Assembly (NCBI GenBank): GCA_023213395.1
Contig: CM041465.1
Span: forward strand, 187,433,741-187,497,740
DNA from: Cycas panzhihuaensis
Taxonomy: Eukaryota > Cycadophyta
Direction: 5' to 3'
DNA length: 64,000 nt
In this document: in pieces, positions 52,301 through 63,487 of the stretch
Position numbering within the stretch: position 1 is the stretch's first letter
Layout: every line of letters starts with the position of its first letter
Program-made: the position numbers and the translations under genes
The notes under the pieces: generated by a model
The model's database searches: none
Told to the model about the DNA's origin: nothing
The model's input: the letters and a program-made list of their open reading frames with translations, nothing else

Positions 52301-53760
52301 TTAGTTCCTCTTCCTACAGGAAAAAATCTTGTAGATTGTAAATAGGTGTATCATACTAAATATAATTATGAATGTGCCATCAAAAAATATAAAACGCATT
52401 TAGTCACTAAAGGTTTTTCTCAAATTGATGGTATAGATTATAATGAAACCTTTCCTCCTATAGGAAAAATGAATAGTATTAAAATTATTATATCACTTGC
52501 AGCCAAATTTAGATGGAAAATACATCAAATGGATGTTAAAAGTGCCTTTTTAAGATGACGATTTAAAAGAAATAATCTATATGAAACAACCGCAAGATTC
52601 TATTATTGATCCTAATTTAATGTATAAATTTAAAAAATCTTTATATGGACTTAAACAATCCCCTAGGGTTTGGTAAAATAAAATTAATTAATACCTTTCA
52701 AATAATGACTTTACTAAATATATTAATAATCTCAATCTCTACTTTAAAAAAGATAACAATGGCATTACCTTTTTCATTCTTTATGTGGATAATATTATAC
52801 TTATCAAATTTTCAACTCTATATGTTTTAAATCTAAAATCTAGTTTAATATCTCGCTTTAAAATGACATATTTAGGTCTATTACATTATTTTTTAAGACT
52901 TTAAGTTTGTCAAAAAGACACTAAAATCACCATTTCTTAACCAAAATATATTTTGAATCTTTTGAAAAGATTTAATATAGAAGATTATAAATCTGCCCCA
53001 ACTCTTATATAATCTAGAACTAAATTAACTATTAATTATACTATATCTCTAGTTGACCCAACCTATATTGACAATTGATTGGTAGGTTAATTTATTTAAC
53101 TCACACATGTCTTGATATTTCCTACTCTATAGCCTTATGTTCTAGATTTATGTAGCAACCACATGAATCACATTAGAAAGTAGGCAAGAGAATCTTGCAC
53201 TATCTTAAAGATATAATTCATTTTGGTTTAACTTATAAACAATCTAATAACCCTCTTGAATTAATAAGTTATACAGATTATGGCTGGGTAGTAGATGTTA
53301 ATGGAAGGAAATCTATAGTATGATATATATTTTTTCTCAATTCCTCTCAAATTACTTAGTCTAGTAAAAAATAAAATCATTAACACTTTATATAACTGAA
53401 GCTAAATACAAAGCTCTTATTGAAGTAGGCAAAGAAGTATTATGGATTTGATCTTTATTAATTAAACCTACTTTCTTTTTATCTTCTATTAAATTAAATT
53501 TTGATAATCAAATTGCTATTACTATTATTACAAATCTTGTTACTCATTCCAAAACAAAGCACATAGATTTACGTCAATACTTTATATGGAATTTGGTAAA
53601 TAACGGAACCATTCACTTATTATATTGTCCTACAGATGTTTAGATTATAGATATTTTGATAAAACCACTTAAAAAATCTAAGAATGATAAGTTGCATCAA
53701 CTTCTAAAGGTTGATGAAGTATTCATCAAAGGGGGATTATCATATTGAAGCCTTCATCTT
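52301..53760 (+). pseudogene. Element D reverse transcriptase and RNase H (broken)
   Basis: 52346-52558 has YHTKYNYECAIKKYKTHLVT, GFSQIDGIDYNETFPPIGK and QMDVKSAFL, ending at a frameshift. Then come KSLYGLKQSPRVW and FILYVDNIILI, in which the second Asp of the catalytic YVDD is Asn, so RT activity would be lost. RNase H (53260-53700) has INGRKSI, EAKYKALIEVGKEVLWI, FDNQIAITI and SKTKHIDLRQYFIWNLVNN, closing in VDEVFIKGGLSY. The order is standard for copia. Confidence 0.88.
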
Positions 53761-53776
53761 TACATAACATATCATT

Positions 53777-53785
53777 AAAGGGGGA
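53777..53785 (+). other. Polypurine tract of element D
   Basis: AAAGGGGGA before the 3' LTR. A near-identical run, AAAGGGGGATTA, lies at 53728-53739 in the pol C-terminus. Confidence 0.9.
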
Positions 53786-54112
53786 TGTTAGTAAATAATG
53801 CTAACTTATAACGTAAACTTTATAAAATTATCTTTATGTATTATTAATTACACAAAGCAGTTGACCATGTGGTTATATGACCCAAACTATTTAAATATCC
53901 CATTTTCTCTCCACAAAAATAGGGAGAATGGTAAATAGATTATGTATATTCTTAGTATGCATTTTGATCATATAATATTCTATTTCTAAGGTGGTTTTTC
54001 TTCCCCTAAAGGTTTGTTTGTCCAAATATTTATGTATAATTGATGATTTTGTATCTAATAGGTGTGAATTTATTATGATCTTATTTAATATTTCAACTTG
54101 AATTCTCCTATA
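53786..54112 (+). repeat. 3' LTR of element D
   Basis: 327 bp, TGTTAGTA...CCTATA. Part of the hairpin is deleted (53990-54018), which accounts for the seven-base length difference. Confidence 0.92.
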
Positions 54113-55392
54113 GAGTTTAATCCTAATATTTTAATGGTCAAGATCTATTTAAGAAACCTAATGTCAACGTGGAAAGTTAAATTGCATAGGGTTGATAGGA
54201 TAATTGAAAGTAGTAAAAATAAAGGGGATATTCCTTAAAGGTTGAGGATAAATAGTATGGATGACAAAGCTACTCTTATTTTGGACAAGAGGTTGATAAA
54301 AAATATAGTTATAAGAGAGAGTTTATATCCTTAGCTAACAAGAGCCCATGCATGAGTGGTTAAGGATGAAAGAAAGTATGCCTAGATGGGTAAAAGTAAT
54401 GATAAGGGAGAGGATGTAGAATTTAACTAAAAGTCTCAAGGAGTAGGAGCCATTTAATATTGATACTCTTACTTTGGTAAAATTTCAAGCAGATATTCTA
54501 GTTAATAATTGATTAGGTATTAAGGGGATTTAAATGGAATGATGTACCAACCCTTCCTCTTATATATTTTCTTTAACATATAGATATTACATGGTTAAAT
54601 CCATAAGTTTGAGATGTAGGTTAGAAGGTTTGGAGAATCCACAATGGGGTGGAAAGTGAGTTCCACTTATCCCATTTACTTAAGACTGTAATAATTACAC
54701 AATAAGGAGATGATCAAAGCATCATAGTTGCATGGATTTAGTAACCATGAGAAGTAAAGAAAGGATGAGAACAACATAGCCATGACCAAAGGTAAGAAGA
54801 AGCAAAGATTTATAAAGAACATTTAGCTTGGTTAGGTGAGTACTCTATGTTATAGTATAAGGTAGTAGGAGTAGAAATGTTAAGTCCTATTTTGAGCTTT
54901 ATCATTAGAGTTTTTCCTACCTTTTTTATAAGTATTTCAACATTAGTTTTATTAACATCTCATATTTACTAAACTAAGAAACACACCTTGGGATTATATT
55001 AAGAAGTTATTAGTTTAGCATATTGTATGCATTCATTTTAGATATCAACTAAAATTCATGAATAAATTGTGGGAGAAGAAATGATATTTATTTATCCTTA
55101 TAATAGCCTAACGAGGTTATATTTTCTATCTTTTGAAGCAGTTATAATCTCCTTTCACATTAGGTAATAGAAACCCTTCTAAAGATAATTATAATTTATT
55201 TATCATTTTAAAGTTAGTATAGTTTTATTCTATGTACCCCTTGGTGCGTGTTGAAAGGGGAATCAAGCTAATCTTAAATTTAAATTTTATAAGCTCTATT
55301 TAGTTTTACTTAAAGGGAGGTGAATATTATATATAAATGATGTTCCTTTAGTTTAAGTAAAAGGGGACTATACTATTTAAACAAGTAGTTAA
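54113..55392. other. Unassigned DNA between elements D and F
   Basis: AT-rich. It starts with the GAGTT target duplication of D and ends with GTTAA, the duplication of F. No gene, LTR or PBS was recognised. Confidence 0.5.
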
Positions 55393-55903
55393 TGTTAGAA
55401 TATGTGGTGTTATTTACATGTATAATATTTAATATTTTCCTAGATAAAATCATTAGTTAATGCGATAAAGGCACAATCATTAATGATAACCTCTTATTGG
55501 AAAGTGAAAAGGCTTTGAAATATGATGGGTTCATCATGAGGTGGATTGTCCTATAAATACATACACATCCACTTAAGAAACATGAGAGTCGAAGGGGTGT
55601 ACTTTATTATATGATTAATAGAGTAGAGCTAGTCTTCAATCTTCTACTGTGTCTTTTTTTGTTTGAGTTTTTCATATTTATATCTGGTGTCTCATGGTGA
55701 TGATTATGTATGTTGATATAGTTTATGTCTTGTATTACATAATGTATGTGTACATATCCTTATGATTTAATATCATAGTTTCACTAATGTATCAATGTTT
55801 AACATGGCATAATAATGTATTATTATAAATCCTAGACCTATGATTAGCTAGTTTATCTTATAATTAGAATAAGAATATGTTTTTCTTATACCATGTTTTA
55901 ACA
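55393..55903 (+). repeat. 5' LTR of element F
   Basis: 511 bp, starts TGTTAGAATATGTGG and ends TTTTAACA. TATA box TATAAATA at 55552-55559. Confidence 0.9.
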
Positions 55904-55917
55904 TTTGGTATTAGAGT
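55904..55917 (+). other. Primer binding site of element F
   Basis: TTTGGTATTAGAGT: TGGTATTAGAG matches TGGTATCAGAG with a single C to T change. Confidence 0.75.
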
Positions 55918-58900
55918 CGATGGTACTAAAGGTTTAGATATGGAGAACCTATTCGAGATAAGTTATTAGCCATGTTAATTTATAACCTACATTTGTAGGT
56001 TTGTTATGTAAAGCTCTATTAAAGATTGGATGTGCATTGAGTACGAGCATCTAGAGCATGTCAGTGCCATTAAGCCTAGTGGAAGCTATGCACTAGATAT
56101 GAGAGCCAATATTGAGTTACTATTAGGATGACAGGGTTAGTGTGAGCTAGTATAAGGACCCTATTAAAGAGGGTTTTATAAAATATAACTAGATTAGGAA
56201 AAAGTTGAGAGCCACATACAAGTTGCTGAAAGTTGTATAAATATGAGTACTATAAGAGATATATAGTGTGATATTTATTTATTATTTGTGGATATTTGTT
56301 TAGCATGTTATACACATAGTTTTTCTAAATATATAAGAGGAGAACCTATTGCATATGAAATGTGGATTATTAGTTGTTGAAGGGTGAGCAGTTAGAGAAG
56401 ACCAAAATGAAATCCTTATTTAAATATTATTGCTAGCATGGTAAGAGGTTTCGGTTAGTCCACAGAATATGATGAAGATGAACTAATTGATTTCTAGTTT
56501 GTAGGAGGCTCTTATGAAAATATGGTTGAAGCTTTATACGAATGATTACCTCACCAAACCTTAGGTTTAACAGTAAAACAATTGATAATTTATGATATCC
56601 CTCTTACCTATATGGAATTTTTTGTTCATTGGTTTGTGGATTTTATCCCTATAGTGGTATTTTTATAGTAGTATTTGTTGTTAAGATATTTAAGGTTGCT
56701 TCGAGTGGTATAAAGTTTTATCATATTATGATAGTTATAATGGGTTGATACGGTTAGCGAATATTCAGTAATGTGAAATAGGAAATTTACTTATGAGGTG
56801 AGAAGCAACTTTATAACACCCTTTATATGTTTGATGGTAAGATAAGGTATGATGGTAAATATAACTACTATTATGATGTTTTTTTATGCGGACAAGAGGT
56901 TATGTGTATGGATGGATGCATGTGAGAGATATGTATGTTATCATATGGAACTTGAGGAAGGTATGGCAATTATGCTTTAATGGCATGATGAATGAAAGTG
57001 AGGAATGTTGATAACATAATGTGATTTATGTTATGAATACGAAACCATACTTTTATCAATCTATTAATGTATTTTTTGTGGGCATGTTTATCTTGATTGA
57101 TGATTGATGTAAACATGTATGAGGGCATAATGTTTACATGTTATTTTAGGGTTGCAATGGGGTGTAAATCATGATGTTTCACGATGATTTATAAGCTTTT
57201 CTATGAAGTTGTTTAGAGAAACAAAAAGGAATGGTGAAATTTATTTGAGGAAATAGACCCCATTTTATGTATATACCATATTATTATTCTGGTCTATTTC
57301 AGGCCTGTTTTGTCTTGTTTTTAGCTTGTTTGTAATAGTTTCGGTCTATTTAGACTCTGTTTAAGCTTTAATCCTCATTGTTTTGCCATGCTGCATGTTG
57401 TACCACCATGCAAATAAGACACTACTCTATTTTTAGCTCACCATTATGATAAACAGTGAACTACCATTGTGGAGCCATGATTGTTGAGATAATAGAAAGC
57501 CCATTTGGTTCCCATTTCCCTTTGTTTGACACCATTTCAAAGAATAATCCATAAGGAGAAGATCCACTGTATGAAGAAGAGCTAACCAATTGGTTATGTG
57601 AAGGTGTTGTTTGACTCTATTTGAGATGAAAACACCCATGGGTTGAAATCACTTATATGATGAATAAACTCCATTATGAATCAATTATAAAAAAGGAAGA
57701 GATGAGATCTTTATCTATAGATGGTGGTTGTTTAGCTATGTGGAGATGAGATCATCACACCCTAACACTAAGCAAAATCTTACAAAAAGATAGCTACCAT
57801 AGAAGAGGATACAACTATCTGTAGAGGAGAAAGATTACTTGGGGAGAAGTGATGGCTATCCATTGACGCTTACGCTCAGTTGATAAAAGAATAGAGCATG
57901 GAAGGATAATTGTCCATAAGGAGGAGCTACCCACAGACTCTGGAGTATGTGCCCATACTTAAACTAGCATTCATGGAGAAGAAGAGACCCTGTGTGGAAA
58001 ATATACTCATCGTGATGAAAAGTCATAGTTGTCTAAATGGTCATTGAGGAATGTACAACCCATAGTTGAGAGGAGATACATGTGTAGCATGCTCGCAAAC
58101 TATAGAATAAAGGCAACCCATAATGAATGATAAAAAGTTATATAGGATGATGATCGTTATCTGTGAGAAGCTAGAGGAATGATTGCAAGAGGAAAATCAA
58201 TGTTTTTTATTAGTATTCGATCTATTTAAGTAATACACAATGGTCATTCATACACATGGAGAGGTCATATTTTTAACTTTAAAATAAAGGTTTCATTTGA
58301 TTTAATCTAATTTGATAAAGGTTTAGAGTCTGTGAAGCCCCCTCAGGATAGCAGTAAGAGGTCACATCATATAAGCAATGTGACTAGGAGCTCCAACAAA
58401 TCGAGCCAAATGAATTTATTAAGGAACATTCAATTTTACATGACACACTATCACTGTTTCAACTATATCTTTTCATTGGGATGTCAGATTGAGGTGCCAT
58501 CAGTTGCATTAGAAAGAGCACTTTTAGATAGTTGAAATGAGTGGTCGCAAGGGCATGTTTCAAAAATTACATGGTATAGATTTTAATCGATAAAGTTTGT
58601 TAAAGTGATTTTGATAAGTCAAAAATTATAATTTTGGACTATTTTAAGAATTAGTTTAGCATGTTTGATGGTTTAAAGGCTCATAAATACATGTAATGAT
58701 GCAAATGACTACTTGATGGCAAATGGAAATAAGCTTTTATTAGAATTGTATATATTAAGGCTCATTAATGATGGTTTGAAGCTTAATTTAATGTGGTTTA
58801 AGAGGGATATTGGAAACTCCCCTAGATATGTATGAGATTTAATATAGTGATGTGAAGCACTAATTAAATGGAATTTTGTTTTGTACACCTGGTTTATTTA

Positions 58901-59693
58901 CCATTTGGATGATGTTAAGGGCCCTGGTTATTTGATAACACTTGGTTTAAATGTTGGATTTATTTCACCTGATGTGAAACATTATAATTTTATGTGTTTA
59001 AGCAACAAGTATATGCAGAACTGCTAATACAGAGGCAACACATATGCAGGTATAGAATCGTCGATGGAGAGGTAATACTTGGAGACCATGCATACCTTTG
59101 TGTAGAATTACTAATAGAGACAACACATGTATGAGTACAGAATCATCGATGTAGTGACAACACATACTCAAAAGAGTGGAAGTGTTGGTTGTTTGCAACT
59201 TTATATGTAGAGGATATGAAGTTGTTCATACCTATCAACATGTCATATGGTTATGTGCAGAGAACCATTCTTGCATGTTTGTTTCATGGTATAATAAATG
59301 GGGCTGAGGGTCTTCCAACTAGGTTTATCTCCTCGTGGTGTAGGAGAGCCAAAAGCAAGCAAAATGGGAGTAGGAGAAAGCTACATTTGTTAATAGACCA
59401 TATACAAAGAAGGCCATTCCAGATAATTAGCTAATACATTGGCTTACATTTAATCTTAAGCAATTTATGACATGGCTAAGGAGATGACTTTATATGGCAT
59501 GATGTGTTAGAGTCATGGTTGTAGGTGGTTGATTAGTTTTATGATTTATTGATTTCATAATAAGTTGATGACTTATATTGACAAGGCATGCTTACAAGAG
59601 GTAAGTATAAATTTTTAACTTATAGGTAATGCAAGTTCTAATATAGATATAAAGCCAAGACTTAAAGACTTACATATTATTAATATTAAACAT
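55918..59693 (+). other. Non-coding internal region of element F
   Basis: No protein family recognised in any frame; frames of 60-80 codons (57433-57639, 58332-58535, 58998-59198, 59189-59434) have no family features. A short imperfect direct duplication occurs at 59016-59074 and 59103-59159 (GAATCxTCGATG word). 57640-58150 is richer in GC and purines. Confidence 0.6.
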
Positions 59694-59705
59694 TAAGGGA
59701 GAGAC
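59694..59705 (+). other. Polypurine tract of element F
   Basis: TAAGGGAGAGAC directly before the 3' LTR. Confidence 0.8.
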
Positions 59706-60228
59706 CGTTAGAATATGTGGTGTTATTCACATGTATAATGTTTAATATTTTTCCACATAAAGGTATTGGTTAATTTGATAAAGGTACAATTATTAATGGT
59801 AACCTCTTATTGGAACATGAAAAGGCTTTGAAATATGATAGGTTCATCATGAGATGGATTGTCTTATAAATATGTACACAACCAATTAAGAAACTTGAGA
59901 GTGGAAGGAGTGTACCTTATTAAGTAATTAATAAAGTGCAACTAGCCTTCAATCTTCTCCCATGGTTTCTCCCTAGTTTAGATTTTTCATATTTATATCT
60001 AGTGTCTTCTGGCAATGATTATGTATATTGATTATATTTGATATGGTTTATATCTTATATTGCATAATGTATGTGTACAATTACTAATAATTCGATATCA
60101 TAGTTTCATTAACATATCAATGTTTAACATGGCATAATAATGTGGTATTGTAAATCTTGGACTTGTGATTGGCTAGTTTGTCTTATAGTTGGTATGAGAA
60201 CGTGCTTTTCTTATACCATGTTTTAACA
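59706..60228 (+). repeat. 3' LTR of element F
   Basis: 523 bp. It starts CGTTAGAATATGTGG, with the terminal T changed to C, and ends TTTTAACA. TATA box at 59865-59872. Confidence 0.9.
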
Positions 60229-61137
60229 ATTAAATGGCAAAAAAAGTTAGTTTTGGGCTATAACCACTTGGTTGTTATAATATAACTCCTTTCTCTTATA
60301 TATAAATATTTTTGATGAAATGAAGAATGATAAGCTTTTCCCTTTAAGAGATTGAATCCTAAAACATTCTACAAATAAATGTTGATCTTGTAAATTAGGA
60401 AGAGAGCTACTATGAGAATTGTATAATGCATAACATATGGAATAATTGTGTGTGATATAACTAGGATTTGGTATATACTGGGTTTTGATCTTACATCATA
60501 TATCTTGCTTGGCTTATACGAATTAGTGATAACAATATGATGTGAATGCAATTTGGTTTTAGAATGTATATTTCTCCACTTTTACATCTAGGTTTAATAG
60601 CAGTGGACTTTTGTTTCCTATCATTCATTAAGAGAACATCCTTGGTTTGACATAATAGTGTTGAATTTGAGTATCTTGGAGAATTGAGACTAAACACTTT
60701 CCTCTGGAAGTTAGGCCAGGGGCAAACAAAATACCTACTAGGTAATAATTATATCATTATACATGCGCACAACCAAATGCATGATTATAAATATCAAGCA
60801 CACGAAATTGCTCACATAGTTTACATTGTTTAACATTTACATACATAATCCACACTATTTTAATAATTATGAATGGATAAAATTCCTTCAATTTTTTTTT
60901 GTCAAACATCTCTAATTATGTGTATGTCAAAATAAAACTATGTGATCAATGAAATATATGAGTGTCAATCCTACAAAAATTAGGGGTTGTTGAAGTATGC
61001 TAAATGTGGTAACCCATTTATGGTTATCTTTCCATAATTAATAACAAACAAAAACAAAATCTTTGATTAATATTTAAACATGAACAATGTTCCCTTCACC
61101 ACTTTCTCCACTTCCCCTTTTGATAGTTTCCTTAACG
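60229..61137. other. Unique-looking flank upstream of the MFP gene
   Basis: No transposon or gene motif recognised. Composition is AT-rich without long repeats. It is likely the distal upstream region of the gene that begins near 61200. Confidence 0.45.
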
Positions 61138-61222
61138 TTAATCCAATCTATGGTGTGTGCTATCTTTGTGGGGTCCTATGCTTGTCCATATAAATGCCCG
61201 TCAAAGCCTAGCACTAACGACA
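61138..61222 (+). promoter_or_regulatory. Candidate core promoter of the MFP gene
   Basis: A CCAAT box at 61143-61147 and a TATA box ATATAAAT at 61188-61195, 40 bp apart in the usual order. They predict a start about 30 bp further on, near CACTAACGACAAAC (61211-61224). This leaves a 5' UTR of about 540 bp with upstream ATGs, long but possible, perhaps with a leader intron. A start closer to the ATG cannot be excluded. Confidence 0.35.
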
Positions 61223-61758
61223 AACTCACACATAAACACACATGCATTGAGACATAACTCGAATAATACTTATACCAGTAGATTGACGAGTCCTTGATTA
61301 TGGCTCGAACGTTGACCAATAGTTCACCCACCAAGTTTGAACCACCTCCAAAAGAGGGCCCATGCACTTTTGACTTTCCAAGAGTTGTTGAAGAGACCTA
61401 AGTCATGTTGCTGTAGTGAAACGGACATTATAATTTGATTGGAAGTTAACCCGACAAATGGTACAGTGATCAACTATAGGCGCACAGATGTTAAACTTGG
61501 GGTACACTACTAAATAAAGTGACATAAAAAGGTAAACTCCGTATCCATTACATTACGTTGTCCTGATCATTTTTAGCAAACCTGGTGGGGAAGGGCCGTG
61601 TACTCGTACATCTTTTACGATTTGCTTTGGATCGTTGGGTAACTCGAGGAGGAGCTCTCGAGTCCCAAAAGGTGTCAAATCTCCGAGTTTCGGGCGATTT
61701 CATAAACATCTGCCAAGCTAAAAAAGTCTGTTGGTGAATTGATATTTTCGTGAAGAAA

Positions 61759-61845
61759 ATGAGTAAGGGAAGAGTTGCAATGGAAGTTGGATCTGATGGG
61801 GTGGCTGTCATCACCATCAGCAATCCCCCTGTCAATTCTTTATCT
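61759..61845 (+). CDS. Exon 1 of a peroxisomal fatty-acid beta-oxidation multifunctional protein (AIM1/MFP-like), partial
   Basis: ATG at 61759 opens MSKGRVAMEVGSDGVAVITI, followed by SNPPVNSLS: 29 codons that match the N-terminus of plant MFP/AIM1 proteins (family core GVAVITISNPPVNSL, the first strand of the enoyl-CoA hydratase/isomerase fold). The family protein acts in peroxisomes or glyoxysomes as 2-trans-enoyl-CoA hydratase and L-3-hydroxyacyl-CoA dehydrogenase in beta-oxidation, also in jasmonate and fatty-acid-derived signalling. It is about 720 residues long, so only the first 4 percent is here. The exon probably ends at a splice donor: either GT at 61846 (phase 0) or a GC donor in ACAG|GCATGT at 61853 (phase 1). 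No further exon is visible to the window end, consistent with a first intron over 2 kb. The start codon fits the family start. I cannot exclude a gene fragment. Confidence 0.8.
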
Positions 61846-62334
61846 GTTACAGGCATGTTCAATTTAACCTACTGCTGCTGCTACCACTAATAATAATAAT
61901 AATTTCTGTGGATGTATGGGCTTCTGAGCCAAATCTATTATACACTAACACCAGCTGTATCTCCAATGCTTTTCTATGGTTTTAAATTTATGAAGACTTC
62001 CATACGAGGATTTGGGTTTCGAACAATTTTGCCTTTTACTCATTCTTCTATCCATACGTTTTATGGGTTTGTGCACTTGTGGCTTAAATCAGTCATATAC
62101 TTGAACAGTATCTGCATATGGAGGCCTTATGATCGATTCATACAACGTAGTTTTAGCTATGGGTGAATTCTTTATGTCATCTCTGTAATTGTGTGTCTGT
62201 TTGCTTCGTCTATTTGTTTGTTTTGGTTCTCTTGTTTTGTAATTGCTTGATTAGAGGAATTCAGTATCAGATTTTAGATTGAAGTGAGATATGTTACGAG
62301 ATTGCATGTCGAATTATTTCTAATGCCGTTGAGA

Positions 62335-62460
62335 CCTTGATTTGTCCACTTGAACCCAAGTTTGCTGGGGAAGCACTGGACCCGGGTTCTGCCCAGGACG
62401 CTTTGATTCACGTCTGTTGAACCCACCGGTGCTAAACCCAAAACTTTGAAACATAGCCCG
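62335..62460. other. GC-rich island in the intron
   Basis: Contains GCACTGGACCCGGGTTCTGC and CCACCGGTGC, both rare in this AT-rich window, and the near-palindrome GGACCCGGGTTC. It may be a fragment of a dispersed repeat. I do not recognise it. Confidence 0.3.
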
Positions 62461-62892
62461 CAAGCAAAACAACATTCTTCTTATATAATTTGTACAAATT
62501 TTGCTCCAATAGTTCAAGAACTCTCAGCGTATGTTAAATATTAAATCAATTCATTAACATTAGAGCAATTTTTATTGGCGATTTTATCCCTTTATTACAT
62601 GATTCTTGTGATTGATTTTTGCAATGTTTGTAAGGGACTCTTAGTGTCCCAGTTGTTTTAGGTGTATAATTTAATTTTCCAGCTGTTATGGGTATGTTCT
62701 GGTTTTGTGGATTTGGCTCAGGGATTGATGTATGCATTGTTGTTTGGATTTGCCTCAGGGAGGGATAGATAGAGTTGAACAAGATGATTTTATTAATAGG
62801 CAAAATTACATATTATTACAACAAAAGCTTGTTTTTGAGGGGTGGGGGAGATGTTAACCCCCCATTCCATCCCCTTGGATGATGTAACCATA

Positions 62893-62953
62893 TCCAAAAG
62901 AAGGCACAAAACATCTAGTTCAGGACTAGCCAAAAGGAGACTGAGACTGACCA
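62893..62953 (+). pseudogene. Possible HD-Zip gene scrap
   Basis: The frame reads SKRRHKTSSSGLAKRRLRLT, then KEQ, resembling the start of an HD-Zip homeodomain (typically RKKLRLTKEQ). It then diverges into LLYC and a microsatellite. The match is about ten residues long, so it may be chance. Confidence 0.2.
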
Positions 62954-63250
62954 AAGAACAACTGCTCTATTGTGTTGATATATATATACACACACACACA
63001 CAATCTTTATTGTATGCTTTATTCTTATTTAATATATTTAATTCAAATGAAGAAAGAGATAAATATAGATGAGATTGCAATAGTCTTGGGTGAGAATTCA
63101 GCATTTCAAATAAGTAAGCTGAGGTGTCTATTGTGTCTTGGTTATCCTTGCTTCTTGGGTTTCCTAATCTTTTCCCATTCGTGTTGAATATTTATGTTTA
63201 TTTGGTTCATAACTATATGTTATGAGTGTTCCCCTCATTTATGTATTATT

Positions 63251-63474
63251 TGTTAGAATATAATGTCTTATCCTTTGTATATTGATGTATTATAACTAAT
63301 GACTTAACTGTAACATTTAATGTAAAGTCATGTAACATATTATGTCAGTCATATCTAACCCTAATGGATCTTTAGAGGCCTCATGTATAAATATGTACTG
63401 ACTCTATCTCAATAGACAAGAGAGTAATTTTTTTTCATCAAGTCTCTATTTCTCTTGGGTTCTTTCATCTAACA
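63251..63474 (+). repeat. 5' LTR of element G
   Basis: 224 bp, starts TGTTAGAATATAATG and ends CATCTAACA, with a TATAAATA box at 63386-63393. It is identified as an LTR by the PBS that follows directly. Its start and TATA context resemble the LTRs of element F. The partner LTR would lie beyond the window. Confidence 0.8.
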
Positions 63475-63487
63475 TGATATCAGAGCC
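63475..63487 (+). other. Primer binding site of element G
   Basis: TGATATCAGAGCC, one mismatch (G to A) to the tRNA-Met PBS TGGTATCAGAGCC. Confidence 0.88.

Larger units (their letters stand above)
47417..54112 (+). mobile_element. Ty1/copia retrotransposon D
   Basis: 6696 bp with LTRs 47417-47750 (334 bp) and 53786-54112 (327 bp), PBS, PPT and a perfect target duplication GAGTT (47412-47416 and 54113-54117). It belongs to the same broad family as A-C (gag start MDLMPGITS, GFSQIDGIDYNETF RT, VFIKGG pol end) but is more decayed, with RT catalytic YVDD changed to YVDN. It also has an in-frame 108-bp tandem duplication in pol. The leader (47763-49512) is 1.75 kb and AT-rich. Confidence 0.95.
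55393..60228 (+). mobile_element. Non-coding LTR retrotransposon F (LARD-like)
   Basis: 4836 bp with LTRs 55393-55903 (511 bp) and 59706-60228 (523 bp), a degenerate PBS and a PPT, flanked by GTTAA (55388-55392) and ATTAA (60229-60233), a 5-bp duplication with one transition. The 3.8 kb internal region contains no gag or pol motif on either strand, so it fits a large non-autonomous LTR derivative. Both LTRs carry a TATAAATA box. Confidence 0.88.
61853..63250 (+). other. First intron of the MFP gene, non-TE part
   Basis: No MFP exon 2 (family sequence GLKEKxxEAxxRxDVKAIVLTG) is readable. It contains short microsatellites (TAA at 61888-61902; TA then CA at 62980-63002), a GC-richer island (62335-62460) and a short stretch with a homeodomain-leucine-zipper-like basic motif (62890-62950), listed separately. 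Confidence 0.55.

Noticed and set aside
61548-61862. 104-codon - strand frame over MFP exon 1
   Set aside because: Shadow of the real exon on the other strand; no recognisable motif of its own.
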